A DNA stretch of 60,630 bases from Vicingaceae bacterium (GCA_026003395.1 BPHE01000001.1:1-60630), one strand, 5' to 3'. Numbered from the stretch's first letter, positions 18,128 through 28,248 are shown. The notes: generated by a model from the letters alone, not told the origin. Program-made: numbers and translations.

Positions 18128-19846
18128 ATGAAAAATTGGATTTTTACGACAGTTTTTTTACTGCTTGATGTTTTTGAAGCATATGCACAAAAATCCTATG
18201 ATTTTCATTCTCCTGTAGATCCTCCTCTTTTGCTTGCCGGCAATTTTGGAGAGTTAAGAAGCAATCATTTTCATACAGGGTTGGATATCCGCACAAATGG
18301 CGAAGAAGGTTGGAGTGTATATGCAATAGATGATGGATATGTAGAACGGATCGCCGTTTCGCCTTGGGGGTATGGCAACGTTTTGTACATCCGTCATCCA
18401 CAGTATAATTTAACTTCTGTTTATGCTCATCTAAAAGAATTTTCACCCAAAATTGAAAAGTATGTAAAAAATTATCAGTACAACCAACAATCATGGATAG
18501 TAGATTTCAAACCAAATCCTGAAGATCTGCCGATCAAAAAAGGTGAAATCATTGCCTTGTCCGGAAACACCGGTGCCTCTGCCGGCCCCCATCTTCATTT
18601 TGAAATCAGAAATGCCTATACCGAAACGGCTTTAAATCCTTTGCTTTTCGGTTTTAACATTCCGGATAATACTCCTCCTACGCCCGAACAAATTTATTTT
18701 TTCCCATTGGACGAACAAACCTCTATCAATGGTAAAAATACAACTACTTTTTACAACCTCAAAAAAAACAATGAATCATACACACTCTCCATAGGCGATA
18801 TTGTTTATTTCAAAGGGAGAATAGGTATTGGATTTAAAGGTTATGACATTCAAAACTCCCCATCAAATCGCAATGGAATCTATCAAGTAGACCTTTATAT
18901 AGACGGAGTTTTGCGCTATCAACGCAAAAGCGATTCTGTCGATTTTTATGACAATCGCGGATTAAATGCTTTGATTGATTACCCTACTTATATTATGCAC
19001 AGAAAAATGGTTGAAAAATGTTTTATTTCCAAATGCAATCCTTTGCAATTATATACCTATGAAACAGATGCACGGGTAAATTCAGAGCTCAAAGATAAAT
19101 ATGAAATAAAACTAATTATGAAGGATTTTGCAGGAAATCAGACAGAAGTGAAGTTTTACTTGGTGTCGAAAGATGATTTGCCTGTACCCGAGAAAATAGA
19201 AGAACCCTATGAAAAATATTTCAATTGTTTTGAAAAAAATGTTTTTGTCAAAGATCGGTTTATTCTGACCATGCAACCCTACTCGCTTTATGAAAACATT
19301 AAATTTCAATTTAAAATAAAAGAGAAGACCCCTCTCACCATCACTCCGGTATATTTTGCTCACAACCCAACGGTTCCCTTGCATTTTCCATTGAATGTTG
19401 CCATTCTTTGCGATCAATTGCCCGAAAATTTAAAAGATAAAGCCATCATGATAAGGTATGATGAAAATATGCGCTGGAGTATATTACCCGATAAAGAATG
19501 GAAAGGCAATTATCTCATTTCAAAAAGTAAATACTTTGGCGGGTTTTCGGTTGCCCTCGATACCGTGAGTCCAACTATCGAACCCAAAAATATCAGCCAA
19601 GGCAGAAATATGGACAATTTTCAGACCATCTGGTTAAAAATTAGCGATAATTTATCCGGTATAAAAAAATACGATGGTTTTATCAATGGACAATGGGTTT
19701 TGATGGAATACAATCCTCGCAATGGATCGGTGATCTATCGTTTTAGTGAAGGTAAAACCCGGCCCGGTAAAAATCATTTTTTGTTTAAAGTTTATGATTA
19801 TGCGGGGAATGAGAGTATATTTGAAGCAGAATTTTACAGAAATTGA
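18128..19846 (+). CDS. M23 family metallopeptidase (peptidoglycan hydrolase-like), secreted
   Basis: About 572 residues from the ATG at 18128; a TTG at 18110 would add six residues ahead of a good signal peptide ending EAYAQ. The LytM/M23 domain occupies roughly residues 25-165: zinc ligands in NHFHTGLDIRT (HxxxD) and in the HLHFEIR motif, with SGNTGASAGPHLHF typical of active members. The long C-terminal part (about 170-570) looks beta-rich with an Ig-like end and is not recognised. It probably cleaves peptidoglycan cross-links in the periplasm. dapB follows after 6 bases. Confidence 0.93.
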   Translation: MKNWIFTTVFLLLDVFEAYAQKSYDFHSPVDPPLLLAGNFGELRSNHFHTGLDIRTNGEEGWSVYAIDDGYVERIAVSPWGYGNVLYIRHPQYNLTSVYAHLKEFSPKIEKYVKNYQYNQQSWIVDFKPNPEDLPIKKGEIIALSGNTGASAGPHLHFEIRNAYTETALNPLLFGFNIPDNTPPTPEQIYFFPLDEQTSINGKNTTTFYNLKKNNESYTLSIGDIVYFKGRIGIGFKGYDIQNSPSNRNGIYQVDLYIDGVLRYQRKSDSVDFYDNRGLNALIDYPTYIMHRKMVEKCFISKCNPLQLYTYETDARVNSELKDKYEIKLIMKDFAGNQTEVKFYLVSKDDLPVPEKIEEPYEKYFNCFEKNVFVKDRFILTMQPYSLYENIKFQFKIKEKTPLTITPVYFAHNPTVPLHFPLNVAILCDQLPENLKDKAIMIRYDENMRWSILPDKEWKGNYLISKSKYFGGFSVALDTVSPTIEPKNISQGRNMDNFQTIWLKISDNLSGIKKYDGFINGQWVLMEYNPRNGSVIYRFSEGKTRPGKNHFLFKVYDYAGNESIFEAEFYRN

Positions 19847-19852
19847 CAGAAT

Positions 19853-20566
19853 ATGATGAAAATCGCCTTGATTGGATACGGCAAAATGGGAAAAATGATC
19901 GATTTGCTTGCTTCCGGACGAAATCACCGAGTGATTGCACGGTTCGACTCTAAAAACTTGCCTTCACCGGATTTGTTAAAACAATGTGACATTGCCATTG
20001 AATTTACCAATCCCGAAGCAGCCCCCGAAAACATAAAATTGTGTTTGGAAGCGGGTATACCTGTGGTAACAGGCAGCACCGGATGGTATCAACATTTGGA
20101 TGCCATACGATCTCTTGTCAATAAAACACAAGGACGGTTGTTGTATGCCTCAAACTTCAGCATCGGCGTGAATATATTTTTTAAACTCAACGAATGGGCA
20201 GCAAAGTATCTGAATAATTATGATTATCATTGTGAAATATTGGAAAAACACCACACAGAAAAAAAGGATTCACCCAGTGGAACAGCCATAACAACAGCCG
20301 AGATGATTATTGCAGGTAATAAGAAATGGAAAAGTTGGACCAATCATGCAACTAATGATGAAAATATTATACCCATAATGTCCGAACGCATTTCCGGAGA
20401 AACCGGAACACACATCGTCAGGTTTTTTAATGATATTGACGAATTGCAAATATCTCACAAAGCATTTAACCGAAAAGGATTTGCAGAAGGTGCTTTAATT
20501 GCCGCCGAATGGCTGATTAATCAACCTTCCGGAGTTTATCAAATGTCTGATGTTTTAAAATTTTAA
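19853..20566 (+). CDS. dapB: 4-hydroxy-tetrahydrodipicolinate reductase
   Basis: A 237-residue DapB, which reduces the dihydropicolinate intermediate with NAD(P)H in the lysine/diaminopimelate pathway and so supplies peptidoglycan precursors. The nucleotide-binding motif GYGKMGKM lies near the start, and the family signature EKHHTEKKDSPSGTA holds the catalytic His and Lys. Two adjacent ATGs (19853, 19856) are equally possible. It sits between the M23 peptidase and lepB with gaps of 6 and 3 bases, an envelope-related operon. Confidence 0.96.
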   Translation: MMKIALIGYGKMGKMIDLLASGRNHRVIARFDSKNLPSPDLLKQCDIAIEFTNPEAAPENIKLCLEAGIPVVTGSTGWYQHLDAIRSLVNKTQGRLLYASNFSIGVNIFFKLNEWAAKYLNNYDYHCEILEKHHTEKKDSPSGTAITTAEMIIAGNKKWKSWTNHATNDENIIPIMSERISGETGTHIVRFFNDIDELQISHKAFNRKGFAEGALIAAEWLINQPSGVYQMSDVLKF

Positions 20567-20569
20567 CCT

Positions 20570-22111
20570 ATGACAATACCATACAGTTTTTTGATAATTT
20601 TCTTTGTCCTGCAATTTGTACTGACACACTGGGCCATTTATAAATGGTTTCCCAAAATGGGTTATGATGCATGGAAATCACTCATTCCATTCTATTCTAC
20701 ATGGCTATTTTTAAAATACTTTAAACGGCCATGGTATTGGTGGGTCAATTATTATATACCATTTACCGGTTATGTTTCGTGGATGGGTATGATGGTAGAC
20801 ATGGCAAGGTGGATAAAAAAAGAGTCCCTTAAAGACCATTTCTTTGCTTCATTCTTTCCTGGTTTTTATTTTCCTTATCTGATCTTAAAAGAAAACCCTC
20901 AACCGATATCTTTTGAAGAATGGAGAAAATATCAAAAACCACAATGGCGCGAATGGGTTGATTCCATAACATTTGCTGTGGTTTTGGCCACCCTTGCACG
21001 TACATTCTATTTTGAAGCTTTTACCATTCCGACCTCCTCCATGGAAAGAACACTTCTTCGCGGCGACTTTTTGTTTGTCAGCAAATTGGCCTATGGACCA
21101 AGAATTCCAATGACTCCACTGGCCGTGCCTTTCACTCATCACACATTGCCGACCACACAATTTACAAAATCCTACTCCGAAATCGTCAGACTCCCCTATC
21201 ATCGTTTGCCCGGCCTTGGAAAAGTAAAACGCTACGATCCTGTGGTTTTTAACTTTCCTGCCGGTGATACCGTGGTTTTAGAACACCAGGACCAAGTGTA
21301 TTATCAATTGGTCAGAGATTTGGGAAGGGATTATATTTATAGAAATTTTCACGTAACACACCGTCCTATAGATAAAAGAGAAAATTACATCAAACGTTGT
21401 GTAGGAATGCCGGGCGACACCCTCGAAATCATCAACACTGAATTGTATATCAATGGTAAACCGGCATTTAAACCCAAAGGGCTGCAATATGCCTACACTG
21501 TGAAAGTAAAAGATGTAGGTCTTAACGAAAGAAAGTTATTCAAAGAAGACATAACACACGAAAAGTTTCAAAATCAACCTTCTGCCATCAATGGAGAATA
21601 CACCATAATTATGACGGAAGAAGGTGTGAAAAAGTTAAAGAAATACCCGAATGTAGTTTCTATTACAAGGCAGAACAAACCAAAAGGTTATAAATATTTT
21701 GTAAAAACTCCCATCTTTCCCAATCATCCCGATTATGATTGGACCGAAGACAATTTTGGTCCTCTCTGGGTTCCTCAAAAAGGGGCTACTGTAAAACTTA
21801 CTTTGAAAAATTTGCCACTGTATGAACGTATCATTACTGCTTATGAACACAACAAGCTGGAATTGAAAGGAGATGAAATTTATATCAATGGACAGAAAAC
21901 CGATTCCTATACCTTTCGTCAAAATTATTACTTTATGATGGGAGACAACCGCCATAACTCCCAGGATTCACGTTTTTGGGGGTTTGTTCCTGAAGATCAC
22001 GTGGTAGGTAAAGCAGTTTTCATTTGGTTGTCGTTAGACCCCGACTTCGGATTGTTTGACGGAAAAATTCGTTGGAACCGTTTGTTTAAAGTAGTCAAAA
22101 GTGACGAATAA
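20570..22111 (+). CDS. lepB: Signal peptidase I
   Basis: A 513-residue S26 signal peptidase that removes signal peptides from exported proteins. There are several membrane segments in the first 110 residues, one more near 130-150, then the catalytic Ser157 in PTSSMERTLL, catalytic Lys275 in YIKRCVGMPGD, and the C-terminal box GDNRHNSQDSRFWG. It is longer than typical enzymes because of N-terminal membrane helices and an insertion between the Lys box and the last box, which is usual in Bacteroidota. It overlaps the WbqC-family gene by 11 bases. Confidence 0.96.
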   Translation: MTIPYSFLIIFFVLQFVLTHWAIYKWFPKMGYDAWKSLIPFYSTWLFLKYFKRPWYWWVNYYIPFTGYVSWMGMMVDMARWIKKESLKDHFFASFFPGFYFPYLILKENPQPISFEEWRKYQKPQWREWVDSITFAVVLATLARTFYFEAFTIPTSSMERTLLRGDFLFVSKLAYGPRIPMTPLAVPFTHHTLPTTQFTKSYSEIVRLPYHRLPGLGKVKRYDPVVFNFPAGDTVVLEHQDQVYYQLVRDLGRDYIYRNFHVTHRPIDKRENYIKRCVGMPGDTLEIINTELYINGKPAFKPKGLQYAYTVKVKDVGLNERKLFKEDITHEKFQNQPSAINGEYTIIMTEEGVKKLKKYPNVVSITRQNKPKGYKYFVKTPIFPNHPDYDWTEDNFGPLWVPQKGATVKLTLKNLPLYERIITAYEHNKLELKGDEIYINGQKTDSYTFRQNYYFMMGDNRHNSQDSRFWGFVPEDHVVGKAVFIWLSLDPDFGLFDGKIRWNRLFKVVKSDE

Positions 22112-22745
22112 TAACCCGTTTCTTTTATCACCCGTTCCTTTTGGCCCGCTGGATTATTGGGCTGCCATCATCAACTTTCCTCATTTGGTAGACCTGAATG
22201 ATCATTATTTAAAACAAAGTTTAAGAAACCGGATAAATATAGCCACTTCCCAAGGCCTGCTTTCACTCACCATTCCCATTGAAAAACCCAAGCCCACCTC
22301 TTTTACAAAAGATATTAAAATAGATTATCGTCAACCCTGGATAAGGCAACATTTGAGATCGCTCAAAACGGCTTATAATCAGGCACCTTATTTTTCATAT
22401 TACTTTGAATTTATTGAGGGAATTTATTTTGCCTCCTTCAAATTTTTGATTGATTTTAATCTGGCATCTATGGACTTTATTGCCAATCACTGTGACGTAA
22501 AACTTGTAACCAACCGCGATGAGATCGATCATACGCATGATTTTATAGATATTCGACCAAATCCACCTTTCAGGAAAAAAATGCAACTTTTCTCCATTCC
22601 TGCATATTATCAATGTTTCATAGACAAAACCGGTTTTATGAGAGATGTCTCTGTTCTTGACCTGTTGTTTTTGAAAGGTCCCGAAACAAGAGTTTTTCTT
22701 AAAAATCTGAATCTTTTACCAAACAATTGTCGATGTATAGGATAA
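22101..22745 (+). CDS. WbqC family protein
   Basis: A 214-residue WbqC-like protein (PF08889). The family marker is FGPLDYWAAIINFPHLVDLNDHY at the N-terminus, followed by the usual RNRINIAT and PWIRQHLRSLKTAYNQAPYF. Members are linked to O-antigen or sugar biosynthesis, but the reaction is not established. Translation probably starts at the GTG 22101, which overlaps the 3' end of lepB by 11 bases. It converges with the PhnP-like gene, with 33 bases between them. Confidence 0.88.
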   Translation: MTNNNPFLLSPVPFGPLDYWAAIINFPHLVDLNDHYLKQSLRNRINIATSQGLLSLTIPIEKPKPTSFTKDIKIDYRQPWIRQHLRSLKTAYNQAPYFSYYFEFIEGIYFASFKFLIDFNLASMDFIANHCDVKLVTNRDEIDHTHDFIDIRPNPPFRKKMQLFSIPAYYQCFIDKTGFMRDVSVLDLLFLKGPETRVFLKNLNLLPNNCRCIG

Positions 22746-22778
22746 AATTATGTGCTTTCGACATATTCAATAATTTCA

Positions 22779-23540
22779 TCAAATTTCCAGAGTCAATCCA
22801 TCATAAGCCAAAGACATATTTTCGGGCAAAAGGGCATTAACCTCTTCGTGCATGCCCATTAAATGACTTATGTGTGTGAAAAAAGTTTTTTTGGCACCAA
22901 TTTGTTGAGCCATTTTCACTGCGGCCTCCAAATGAAAATGCGATAGGTGCGGTTCTTTCCTTAAAGCATTCAAAACCAACACTTCCAACGAACGAAGTTT
23001 TTTCAATTCTTTGACAGGAATCATGTTGGCATCAGTGATGTATGCAAAATTTTTAATCCTAAACCCCAATACCGGCAATTTATGGTGAAATACTTCAACC
23101 GGAGTAACTTCCAAAGATTTAACTTTAAACTTCCGGGTTTTGCCGACCGGATGAATCTTGATTTGTGGGATACCCGGATATGGATCTTCCGAAAAAATAT
23201 ATTGATACTCACGCTTTAAAGCTTTAATCACTCTGGGTGTCGCAAATACATCGATCTCTTTTTTTTTCAAATAATTGATAGGTCTAATATCATCCAACCC
23301 GGCAATATGATCTTTATGTTCATGGGTAAATAAAACAGCATCCAGATCTTCGATTTTTTCTCTTAATAACTGTTGTCTGAAATCAGGACCTGCATCTATC
23401 ACAATTTTAGTTTCATCTTCTTCCAAAAATACCGAAGACCTCAACCGATTGTCTTTCGGATTGTCCGAAGAACAAACACTGCAATGACAACCGATCACAG
23501 GAACTCCTTGAGAAGTGCCGGTACCTAAAAACTTAATGAT
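22779..23540 (-). CDS. MBL-fold metallo-hydrolase, PhnP-like
   Basis: About 253 residues from the ATG at 23540, which overlaps the stop of the cysteine desulfurase gene; an upstream start at 23564 is possible but would lie deeper in that gene. The beta-lactamase metal motif is HEHKDHIAGLDD, with further ligands in FHHKLP and the final THISHL. The N-terminal TGTSQGVPVIGCHCSVC fits the PhnP/cyclic-phosphodiesterase branch. Substrate unknown. It is the last gene of the glmM-desulfurase cluster. Confidence 0.9.
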   Translation of the reverse strand: MIKFLGTGTSQGVPVIGCHCSVCSSDNPKDNRLRSSVFLEEDETKIVIDAGPDFRQQLLREKIEDLDAVLFTHEHKDHIAGLDDIRPINYLKKKEIDVFATPRVIKALKREYQYIFSEDPYPGIPQIKIHPVGKTRKFKVKSLEVTPVEVFHHKLPVLGFRIKNFAYITDANMIPVKELKKLRSLEVLVLNALRKEPHLSHFHLEAAVKMAQQIGAKKTFFTHISHLMGMHEEVNALLPENMSLAYDGLTLEI

Positions 23541-24678
23541 CATACATATCTTTGACTGTTGCAAAAATAATTTCTATGGCATTTTGCAGTTCTTCCAAAG
23601 TCGTATGATGGCTGAAAGAAAATCTTACAGAAGGACACGCCGGGTCAACCCCAATTGCTTTCAAAACATGCGATTGAGATTGTGACCCTGAAGAACAAGC
23701 CGATCCACCGGAAGCACATACGCCATTCATATCCAAACGATAGATCATTGCATCCGGGAAAGGATGTTTTGGAAACCTCACATTGACGACTTGCGGCAGG
23801 GATTTACCTTCAACATCTCCGTTAAATGCTATCTCAAATGGCAATTTTTGAATTTCATTCACAAAATATTTTTTCAATGTTTTCAAATGTTCTAAATGCT
23901 TATCACGATTTGCCTGTGATATTTCAAATGCTTTAGCCAATGCCGCAATTCCGATCACATTCTCGGTTCCTGAACGCATGCCTCTCTCCTGGGCGCCTCC
24001 AAGAATCATGGGTGGAATCAATGCCTCATTGTTTACATAAAGAAATCCGATTCCTTTCGGACCATGGATTTTATGTGCTGCACAGGTGATATAATCAACA
24101 GGTAAATCATTTAACTCAAAATAAAAATGCCCGATGGTTTGAACAGTATCAGAATGGAAAAAAGCCCCATATTTTTTGCATAACTCTCCGGTTTTTTTGA
24201 TGGATGTGATATTTCCTATTTCATTATTTCCATGCATCAATGACACGAAGGCCGGTGCATTTTTCTTCAACAAATCTTCCAAATGATCAAGATCAACATG
24301 TCCATCGGGCAATAAGTTTACAAAATATAATGGGATTTTCTTTTCTTGTGCCCAATATTCCACAGTGTGCAATACGGCATGATGCTCAATGGGTGAAGTG
24401 ATAATGGCTTTTATGGGATATTTATGCAACACTCCAAATATTGCCCAATTATCGGCTTCTGTCCCTCCTGATGTAAAAAAAATTTCGCCGGGACTGCAAT
24501 GCAAAAAAGACGCAATTTTTTTTCTGCTTTCTTCAATAATCGTTCTTGCTTTACGACCGGCCTGATGAATAGATGACGGATTTCCAAATATTTGAGCGGT
24601 TTCTTCGATTACCTTCAAAACTTCAGGATCCAAAGCGGTTGTTGCTGCATTATCCAGATATATCATCTCTTTTTGCAT
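23533..24678 (-). CDS. Cysteine desulfurase (NifS/IscS family)
   Basis: A 381-residue PLP-dependent enzyme that takes sulfur from cysteine for iron-sulfur clusters and thio-modified tRNA. The PLP lysine is in CAAHKIHGPKG, the persulfide Cys in ASGGSACSSGSQ, and TSGGTEADNWAIFG and YLDNAATT are the usual N-terminal motifs. It follows glmM by 10 bases and overlaps the hydrolase gene by 8 bases. It could serve as IscS, NifS or the tRNA-specific type; no isc or suf genes are nearby to decide. Confidence 0.95.
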   Translation of the reverse strand: MQKEMIYLDNAATTALDPEVLKVIEETAQIFGNPSSIHQAGRKARTIIEESRKKIASFLHCSPGEIFFTSGGTEADNWAIFGVLHKYPIKAIITSPIEHHAVLHTVEYWAQEKKIPLYFVNLLPDGHVDLDHLEDLLKKNAPAFVSLMHGNNEIGNITSIKKTGELCKKYGAFFHSDTVQTIGHFYFELNDLPVDYITCAAHKIHGPKGIGFLYVNNEALIPPMILGGAQERGMRSGTENVIGIAALAKAFEISQANRDKHLEHLKTLKKYFVNEIQKLPFEIAFNGDVEGKSLPQVVNVRFPKHPFPDAMIYRLDMNGVCASGGSACSSGSQSQSHVLKAIGVDPACPSVRFSFSHHTTLEELQNAIEIIFATVKDMYDH

Positions 24679-24688
24679 CTTTATGAGT

Positions 24689-26074
24689 TTATGTATTCAA
24701 CAAATTTTTAAATTCATCCAACAATTTCTTTAAAGACATCTCATCCGGGCCTTCTGCATAAATCCGCAAAATTGGCTCAGTATTGGAAGGGCGGATATGT
24801 ATCCATTGTTTGCTATTTTCCAAAATTATTTTCAATCCGTCTTCTTCATTAAAAGTTGCTTGTGAAAAAGAATTTTTTATTTTATCTTTTAAAATGCCAT
24901 CAAATGATAAAGACCCCAACGGTATTTTATCTTTTATCATTACGTATGACGGATAAGAGTTTTTTAGTTCAATCATACTTCTAGACGGTAATTTGGCAAG
25001 GTATGACAGAAATAATGCGATACCTGCCAATGCATCCCTACCATAATGCAAATCGGGCAAAATCACTCCCCCGTTGCCTTCTCCACCAATCACCGCTCCG
25101 GTTTCTTTCATTTTTTTGACCACATTTACCTCACCTACTGCGGCAGAATAATATTCACAACCGTGTTTTAATGCTATATCTTTCAATGCTTGAGAAGACG
25201 ACAAATTTGAAACTGCCGGCCCTTTGCGGTGCTGCAATACATAATCTGCCACCGCTACCAATGTATATTCTTCGCCAAACATACTGCCATCTTCACATAC
25301 CAATGCCAAACGATCTACATCCGGATCCACGCTTATTCCCAAATGTGCTTTATGTTGTTTCACAGCCATGCTTAAATCTTTAAGATGTTCTGGCAAAGGT
25401 TCCGGATTATGGTTAAATCTTCCATTTGGCTCACCATTGATCATAATCACCTCCTTCACACCTAAACTTTCAAGCAATGCCGGCACTGCAATGGATCCAA
25501 CCGAATTTACAGGATCAACCACTATTCTAAATCCGGATTGTTCAATGGCCTTTTTATCTACTAAAGAATGATTGACAATGCTGTTGATATGATATTCGAG
25601 AAAATCTTGTCCGCTGATATTGCCCAAATCATTCACTCCGGGAAAAAGAAATGTTTTTTGTTCGATCAACTGCAATAACCTGTTTCCGTCTTCAGCCGAA
25701 ATAAATTCTCCTCTTTCATTAAGCAGTTTTAGCGCATTCCACTCTGCAGGATTGTGACTGGCCGTTAGTATGATGCCGCCATCCGATTGCGAAGCAGTAA
25801 CAGCCATTTCCACAGTAGGTGTAGTGGCCAGGCCGGCATCAACCACATCTATTCCACATAGTGCCAGGATACCTTTGACCATCGATGCCAAAGCTTCACC
25901 GGACACCCTCGCATCCCTGCCGATAACCACCTTTAACTTTTTTCCCGGAAATTTTTCTTTGATCATGGCAGTATAGGCAACCACCAATTGTGTGATATCC
26001 GGTGGTGTAAGATTTTCACCCGTATTGCCACCGATGGTTCCACGAATGCCCGAAATTGATTTTATCAACGTCAT
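24689..26074 (-). CDS. glmM: Phosphoglucosamine mutase (phosphohexomutase superfamily)
   Basis: A 461-residue phosphohexomutase. The phosphoserine is S106 in TASHNPAEWNALKL, the metal site is DPDVDRLALV, sugar binding is GEGNGGVILP, and phosphate binding is RPSNTEPILRIYAEG. In Bacteroidota this type is usually assigned to conversion of glucosamine-6-phosphate to glucosamine-1-phosphate for peptidoglycan and lipid A, though phosphomannomutase activity cannot be excluded from sequence. It is the first gene of a three-gene minus-strand cluster. Confidence 0.88.
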   Translation of the reverse strand: MTLIKSISGIRGTIGGNTGENLTPPDITQLVVAYTAMIKEKFPGKKLKVVIGRDARVSGEALASMVKGILALCGIDVVDAGLATTPTVEMAVTASQSDGGIILTASHNPAEWNALKLLNERGEFISAEDGNRLLQLIEQKTFLFPGVNDLGNISGQDFLEYHINSIVNHSLVDKKAIEQSGFRIVVDPVNSVGSIAVPALLESLGVKEVIMINGEPNGRFNHNPEPLPEHLKDLSMAVKQHKAHLGISVDPDVDRLALVCEDGSMFGEEYTLVAVADYVLQHRKGPAVSNLSSSQALKDIALKHGCEYYSAAVGEVNVVKKMKETGAVIGGEGNGGVILPDLHYGRDALAGIALFLSYLAKLPSRSMIELKNSYPSYVMIKDKIPLGSLSFDGILKDKIKNSFSQATFNEEDGLKIILENSKQWIHIRPSNTEPILRIYAEGPDEMSLKKLLDEFKNLLNT

Positions 26075-26091
26075 GTTACAAATTTGGGCTT

Positions 26092-26099
26092 CAAAGGTA
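26092..26099 (-). promoter_or_regulatory. -7 promoter box for glmM
   Basis: On the minus strand this reads TACCTTTG, a perfect TAnnTTTG box, 17 bases before the glmM ATG. The predicted transcript start would be about 7 bases downstream, giving a very short leader. Confidence 0.5.
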
Positions 26100-26225
26100 A
26101 TTTTTTTCCGTTAATTGTTTTCCCATAAATTTAGTCAAGGTTTTGACCTTTGGCTTGCTTAAATTTTCTTATTCCAAAAATTGAAGTATTTATTTTTTCG
26201 TTTTTTTGCAATAAATAAATTGATT

Positions 26226-26720
26226 ATGCCGTCTTTTGACATTGAAGCGAAACCCGATTTGCAAAAAATTGACAATCTTATCAATACCGTAAAACGTGAA
26301 ATAGATAACCGTTATGACTTCCGTGCTTACCATACATCTATCGAACTGGATAAAAAACAAAAGTTGGTAAAGATTGAAACCGATTATGCGTTAGGTATCG
26401 AACAAATCGAAGAATTATTACTCACACGCGCATCAAAGCAAGGAGTCAACATCTATGCGTTTGACCGGACAATGGAACCATATCCCTCCGGAAAAATGAT
26501 GAAAAAAGAAATCAAAATAGTGGAAGGCATTGCCAAAGAAAAAGCTAAAAAAATAGTGGAATTGGTAAAGAAATCGGGGTTGAAATTACAAGCTCAAATT
26601 ATGGGCGATTCTGTCAGAGTTTCGGGTAAAAATATCGATGATTTGCAAAAAGTGATGCAACTGATCAAACAAGATACCGAAATTAAATTGCCACTTGAAT
26701 TTACTAATTTTAAACGATAA
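26226..26720 (+). CDS. YajQ family nucleotide-binding protein
   Basis: 164 residues from the ATG at 26226, the usual length of YajQ proteins; an earlier start at 26181 would add 15 hydrophobic residues not found in the family. Signature stretches are MPSFDIEAKPDLQKIDN at the start and FRAYHTSIELDKK. Members bind nucleotides, and some bind cyclic di-GMP and act as effectors; the role here is not known. It is the first gene of a tight plus-strand cluster with the lyase, the TlpA-like lipoprotein and nth. Confidence 0.93.
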   Translation: MPSFDIEAKPDLQKIDNLINTVKREIDNRYDFRAYHTSIELDKKQKLVKIETDYALGIEQIEELLLTRASKQGVNIYAFDRTMEPYPSGKMMKKEIKIVEGIAKEKAKKIVELVKKSGLKLQAQIMGDSVRVSGKNIDDLQKVMQLIKQDTEIKLPLEFTNFKR

Positions 26721-26725
26721 TTTTC

Positions 26726-27595
26726 ATGAATGACCGTATATACATCACCGAATGTCCACGGGATGCCATGCAAGGAATAAAGCAAATGATACCGACTGAA
26801 TTAAAGGCAAAATATCTCAATCGTTTGCTTAAATGTGGTTTTGACCGTTTGGATTTCGGCAGTTTCGTCTCTCCAAAAGCCATTCCACAAATGGCTGATA
26901 CGGTAGAAGTGTTAAAGAAGCTTGATTTGGACGGCACCAACACAAAATTGCTTGCCATCGTCGCAAATAAACGTGGTGCCGAAGATGCCACACAGTTTGA
27001 CGAAATTAGTTTTCTGGGCTACCCTTTTTCTGTTTCCCCTACTTTTCAAAAACGAAATGTGAATCAAACATTGGAAGAATCGCTGTCTTTGGTGGAAGAA
27101 ATGCAAAACCTGACAGAAAAAAAAGGAAAAAAACTTTTGGTTTATCTTTCCATGGCATTTGGCAATCCTTATGGTGATCGTTGGTCTCCGGAATTGGTTG
27201 TTGAATGGGCTCTCAAAATATCGTCATTGGGTGTGAAGCATCTTGCACTAGCCGACACAGTGGGTTGTTCTGATAAAGAAAATATTTCTCCTTTGTTTAG
27301 ATTGGTATCAAACGAATTGCCTTCTGTTACAGTGAGCGCCCATTTACATTCCACTCCACAAACTGCCAAAGAAAAAATTTTGGCAGCCATAGACAGTGGC
27401 TGTCGCTTTTTTGATGGAGCTTTAAAAGGTTATGGCGGATGTCCAATGGCAAAAGATACTCTTACCGGAAACATAGCCACAGAAACCATTCTGAAATGTG
27501 CTACAGAAAAAAACTTAAAACATGGCGTGAATTTTGACGAACTTTCAAACGCTTTAGAATTGACCAATGAAATTTTTAACCAATACCATTCCTGA
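26726..27595 (+). CDS. mvaB: Hydroxymethylglutaryl-CoA lyase
   Basis: A 289-residue TIM-barrel enzyme that splits HMG-CoA into acetoacetate and acetyl-CoA in leucine breakdown. It has ECPRDAMQG (substrate-binding Arg and metal Asp), FGSFVSPKAIPQMAD, SAHLHSTPQTA with the metal His residues, and the catalytic Cys in KGYGGCPMAKD. Together these match HMG-CoA lyase rather than isopropylmalate synthase. Gaps to its neighbours are 5 and 2 bases. Confidence 0.93.
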   Translation: MNDRIYITECPRDAMQGIKQMIPTELKAKYLNRLLKCGFDRLDFGSFVSPKAIPQMADTVEVLKKLDLDGTNTKLLAIVANKRGAEDATQFDEISFLGYPFSVSPTFQKRNVNQTLEESLSLVEEMQNLTEKKGKKLLVYLSMAFGNPYGDRWSPELVVEWALKISSLGVKHLALADTVGCSDKENISPLFRLVSNELPSVTVSAHLHSTPQTAKEKILAAIDSGCRFFDGALKGYGGCPMAKDTLTGNIATETILKCATEKNLKHGVNFDELSNALELTNEIFNQYHS

Positions 27596-27597
27596 TA

Positions 27598-28248
27598 ATG
27601 ATGAATACCAAATTAACCTTGCTTTTTTCGACTTTGTTTTTGGCAATATGTATGTCTTGTGGTGTTTTCAAAACTAAATCAAAAAAAAACAAAGAATCAC
27701 AAAATACCACACAAGAAAATTCTTCGCCTCACACCCAAATATCGCCTGAAAAAGATTTGTCAACACCTTCTACCATCGAACAAAATGTAAAAACCCCCCC
27801 GGTAATTGACACCTCCCAATCATACACACTTGCCGATTATTCATTTACATTTTATGATTTAGACGGCAATAAAGTAAAATTAAGCCAATTTAAAGGAAAG
27901 GTGATTTTTTTAAACTTCTGGGCTACCTGGTGTGGTCCTTGCATTAAAGAGTTGCCCAATATCAAAAATCTTTGGGAGGACTATAAAGATGAGGTTGTGT
28001 TTTTATTGATTAGCAATGAGAAACCGGATCGCATCAAACGGTTTGAAAAAGATAAGAATACCGGTCTGCCTTTTTATTACTACAATTCCGGGGATATTCC
28101 GGATGTATACAAACATTCGCTCATCCCCACTACTTTTATTTTGTCCAAAAACGGAAAAATTGTAAAAAAAACAAGTGGTAGCGAGCCATGGGACAATGAC
28201 ACCAATCGTCAATTAATAGAAAATTTATTGTTGGATTATGACCGCTAA
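27598..28248 (+). CDS. TlpA/ResA-like thioredoxin-fold lipoprotein
   Basis: A 216-residue lipoprotein: signal ending LFLAICMSC with Cys21 lipidated, a low-complexity polar linker (about 25-75), then a thioredoxin fold with the redox motif WATWCGPC and the cis-Pro region SLIPTTFIL. It should act in the periplasm as a thiol-disulfide reductase, for example in cytochrome or protein maturation; the partner is not visible. It overlaps nth by 11 bases. Confidence 0.92.
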   Translation: MMNTKLTLLFSTLFLAICMSCGVFKTKSKKNKESQNTTQENSSPHTQISPEKDLSTPSTIEQNVKTPPVIDTSQSYTLADYSFTFYDLDGNKVKLSQFKGKVIFLNFWATWCGPCIKELPNIKNLWEDYKDEVVFLLISNEKPDRIKRFEKDKNTGLPFYYYNSGDIPDVYKHSLIPTTFILSKNGKIVKKTSGSEPWDNDTNRQLIENLLLDYDR